Assembly: GCA_903884915.1 (NCBI GenBank)
Contig: CAISGS010000587.1
Span: 1-5,819, forward strand
Length of the DNA: 5,819 nt
Origin: an uncultured Caulobacteraceae bacterium
Lineage (GTDB): Bacteria > Pseudomonadota > Alphaproteobacteria > Caulobacterales > Caulobacteraceae
Direction: 5' to 3'
Shown: one piece after another, positions 5,661 through 5,819 of the stretch
Position numbering within the stretch: position 1 is the stretch's first letter
Layout of the letters: every line of letters starts with the position of its first letter
Translations under genes and position numbers: made by a program
The notes under the pieces: model-generated
The model's input: only the letters and a program-made list of their open reading frames with translations
The model's database searches: none
Told to the model about the DNA's origin: nothing

Positions 5661-5819
5661 TGAATTTGAGCGCTTCGTCCCTTCCCATCGACCTGATGCG
5701 GCCAACGCCTCAGATTTCGAACTACGGCTCCGTTACTGACCCTCGCGCCCGGATCGAAAAAACGGCGAAGGAATTTGAGTCCGCCTTTCTATCGACCGCC
5801 TTTCAGACCATGTTTGCAG
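5660..5819 (+). CDS. cheL: Rod-binding protein, CheL/FlgJ N-terminal-domain type (5' part only)
   Basis: Fifty-three codons are visible before the right edge. The product begins MNLSASSLPIDLMRPTPQIS and reaches TAKEFESAFLSTAFQTMFA, which resembles the opening of the rod-binding domain shared by CheL and the N-terminal half of FlgJ (A..FE..FL...F..M). In Caulobacter a gene of this type, annotated cheL, follows flgI; I rely on that context for the symbol. Members in alphaproteobacteria are normally short and lack the FlgJ muramidase domain, but the cut leaves this untested. The ATG shares one base with the flgI stop (TAATG), and GAGG lies seven nt upstream inside flgI, indicating translational coupling and a shared sigma-54 transcript. 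Confidence 0.82.
   Translation, partial: MNLSASSLPIDLMRPTPQISNYGSVTDPRARIEKTAKEFESAFLSTAFQTMFA

Noticed and set aside
5037..5705. Minus-strand open frame of 222 codons
   Set aside because: It is antisense to flgI, whose family blocks cover the whole stretch.

Overview
The window is a chromosomal stretch of about 60% GC (judged by eye) from an alphaproteobacterium, most likely in or near Caulobacterales (Caulobacter, Brevundimonas, Hyphomonas/Maricaulis type). The best taxonomic clues are a fliX gene, a flagellar regulator known from this group, lying head-to-head with flgI; a single-cysteine alphaproteobacterial DksA; and a CheL-type rod-binding gene after flgI. No mobile element, CRISPR array, tRNA or rRNA gene is visible. 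I see no undescribed system; the interest lies mainly in regulation.

Layout. The left two thirds is read on the minus strand in the order dksA (3749 to 3321), gltX (3220 to 1886), mfd (1787 to the left edge, cut off). These are housekeeping genes: a ppGpp-linked RNA polymerase regulator, a glutamyl-tRNA synthetase and the transcription-repair coupling factor. The gaps are about 100 bp each. A good sigma-70-type promoter precedes dksA, and a weaker candidate overlapping a perfect 14-bp palindrome precedes mfd. fliX (4296 to 3865) is also on the minus strand, upstream of dksA. The right part is read on the plus strand: flgI (4545 to 5660), then a rod-binding protein gene starting at 5660 with a 1-nt overlap and cut by the right edge.

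The 248-bp gap between fliX and flgI is the regulatory core. It holds a near-consensus sigma-54 promoter (4474-4489) firing toward flgI, an inverted repeat about 100 bp upstream of the predicted start that suits an enhancer for the activator FlbD, an AT-rich spacer, a GANTC methylation site, and CtrA-like TTAA half-sites facing fliX. In Caulobacter, FliX couples basal-body assembly to FlbD, which activates sigma-54 flagellar promoters. The fliX product may therefore control the promoter next to its own gene, which makes the P-ring protein FlgI and the rod-associated protein after it.

The three minus-strand housekeeping starts need care. gltX is best started at ATG 3220 and dksA at ATG 3749, both decided by Shine-Dalgarno spacing. 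mfd probably starts at GTG 1787, the most upstream in-frame start after a stop.
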